A DNA stretch of 64,000 nucleotides, taken from the NCBI GenBank assembly GCA_038748365.1, contig JBCDIZ010000001.1:124001-188000 (forward strand). The letters run 5' to 3'. Below are positions 63,269-64,000 of the stretch, one piece after another. The translations under genes were made by a program, and so were the position numbers. Position 1 is the first letter of the stretch, and the number at the start of each line of letters is the position of its first letter. Source of the DNA: Alterisphingorhabdus sp038748365 (lineage in GTDB: Bacteria > Pseudomonadota > Alphaproteobacteria > Sphingomonadales > Sphingomonadaceae). The notes beneath the pieces are model-generated. The model worked only from the letters and a program-made list of their open reading frames with translations, was not told the origin of the DNA and ran no database searches.

Positions 63269-63943
63269 TCAGGCTGCGGCCATGGTTGCGGCCAGCATTG
63301 ACCGCAATATGGTTGCGCCATCAGTGCCGCCACAAGCCGGATCAACTGCACGCTCCGGATGCGGCATCATGCCCAATATGTTGCCGCGTTTATTAACGAT
63401 GCCGGCGATATTGCGCATCGATCCATTGGGATTGTCCTCATAGCGAAAAGCGATGCGGCCTTCGGCTTCCAGTTCGTCCAATGTTTCTTGATCGGCAAAA
63501 TAATTACCGTCATGGTGCGCCACAGGTATGGAATAGCTGGTATCTGCGCTTAACTCGGTGAGCATCGGTGAGGCGTTCGGGTTAGCCTTGAGCGAGACAT
63601 CGCGGCAGACAAAATCAAGGCCACTGTTACGCATAAGAGCGCCGGGTAGAAGGCGCGTTTCGGTAAGGACCTGAAAGCCATTACAGATGCCGATCATCGG
63701 CACGCCACGTTCAGCTGCACGGACGATATCTTGCATAATCGCGGAACGCGCCGCCAGCGCACCGGAACGCAGATAATCGCCATAAGAAAAACCACCCGGA
63801 ATCGCGATAAAATCAATGTCATCCCCGATGGTCGTTTCACTGTGCCAGATGATGTTTGGCTCTTGACCTGTCAGCTGCCGCAATGCGACCTGCATATCGC
63901 GGTCGCAATTGGAACCCGGGAAACGGATAACAGCGGTCTTCAT
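63269..63943 (-). CDS. purQ: FGAM synthase glutaminase subunit PurQ
   Basis: 224 aa. Supplies ammonia to PurL in the fourth purine step. FPGSNCDRDMQVAL start, nucleophile Cys in MIGICNGFQVL, and His/Glu in MMPHPERAVD. The three-subunit system (PurS, PurQ, small PurL). The start overlaps the purS stop (ATGA). Confidence 0.96.
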   Translation of the reverse strand: MKTAVIRFPGSNCDRDMQVALRQLTGQEPNIIWHSETTIGDDIDFIAIPGGFSYGDYLRSGALAARSAIMQDIVRAAERGVPMIGICNGFQVLTETRLLPGALMRNSGLDFVCRDVSLKANPNASPMLTELSADTSYSIPVAHHDGNYFADQETLDELEAEGRIAFRYEDNPNGSMRNIAGIVNKRGNILGMMPHPERAVDPACGGTDGATILRSMLAATMAAA

Positions 63944-64000
63944 GCCGCTGCCGCATCCATATCGAAGCGAACAATATCGAAATTCTCGATCACCGTATTG
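63940..64000 (-). CDS. purS: FGAM synthase subunit PurS, C-terminal end
   Basis: The last 19 codons plus stop of a gene that enters from the right edge: NTVIENFDIVRFDMDAAAA. The VIENF pattern is the usual PurS C-terminus. Its stop overlaps the purQ start by ATGA, as in purS-purQ operons. Confidence 0.85.
   Translation of the reverse strand, partial: NTVIENFDIVRFDMDAAAA

Overview
The window is ordinary alphaproteobacterial chromosome, most likely from a sphingomonad (Sphingomonadales). The evidence is a circularly permuted two-piece tmRNA gene, the lptD-surA-pdxA-rsmA order, an hdaA-ppk-ppx run, an NDUFS4-type complex I subunit, DUF2794 and DUF6456 proteins, and an HPr-rel-A gene cluster. Protein resemblance is from memory; no search was run. 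Coding density is high, with moderate-to-high GC throughout and no transposase, integrase or CRISPR array.

Layout. 0-2 kb: an edge fragment, a Cys-rich small secreted protein, a holin-endolysin pair and tRNA-Pro(GGG). 2.2-5.6 kb: yajC-secD-secF plus a Mth938-fold protein (protein export). 5.7-8 kb: a glycosyltransferase with an XRE regulator, and a DUF6456 protein. 8.3-13.2 kb: an Uup-type ABC-F ATPase, a PepSY protein with a PhoP/PhoQ-like pair, and chorismate mutase. 13.3-17.7 kb: polyprenyl diphosphate synthase, HrpB helicase, a complex I accessory subunit and a Nudix hydrolase. 17.9-21.4 kb: a LemA-TPM-TPM set, mscL, tmRNA and a small membrane protein. 21.5-26.3 kb: astB and astA (arginine succinyltransferase pathway) and malate synthase G. 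26.3-32 kb: the outer-membrane biogenesis operon lptD-surA-pdxA-rsmA. 32.2-37.5 kb: pepA-holC-ndk, a decayed ccdA remnant, and purM-purN, with PurN fused to a MmcQ/YjbR domain. 37.6-44.4 kb: an envelope protein, hdaA, ppk1, ppx, cysE and DUF2794. 44.6-53.4 kb: an SDR dehydrogenase, then the complete phosphate regulon phoR-pstSCAB-phoU-phoB with a clear Pho box. 53.5-56.2 kb: the HPr-rel-A cluster (Tat-signal small protein, PqqD-like chaperone, HprK-related kinase, nucleotidyltransferase-fold protein). 56.4-64 kb: gph, glmU-glmS-GFA, a GGDEF-EAL protein and purQ-purS.

The phosphate theme joins two blocks: Pst uptake and PhoRB control at 46-53 kb, and polyphosphate synthesis and breakdown (ppk1-ppx) at 39-43 kb. 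Purine genes appear at two separate places (purMN and purSQ).

Nearly every longer gap is filled by a palindromic repeat. At least four families can be told apart by eye. The most striking is a nested inverted-repeat element with a 149-bp, almost perfect copy at 56201-56349. The least understood system is the HPr-rel-A cluster, which looks like an uncharacterised peptide or protein modification pathway whose candidate substrate carries a twin-arginine signal.
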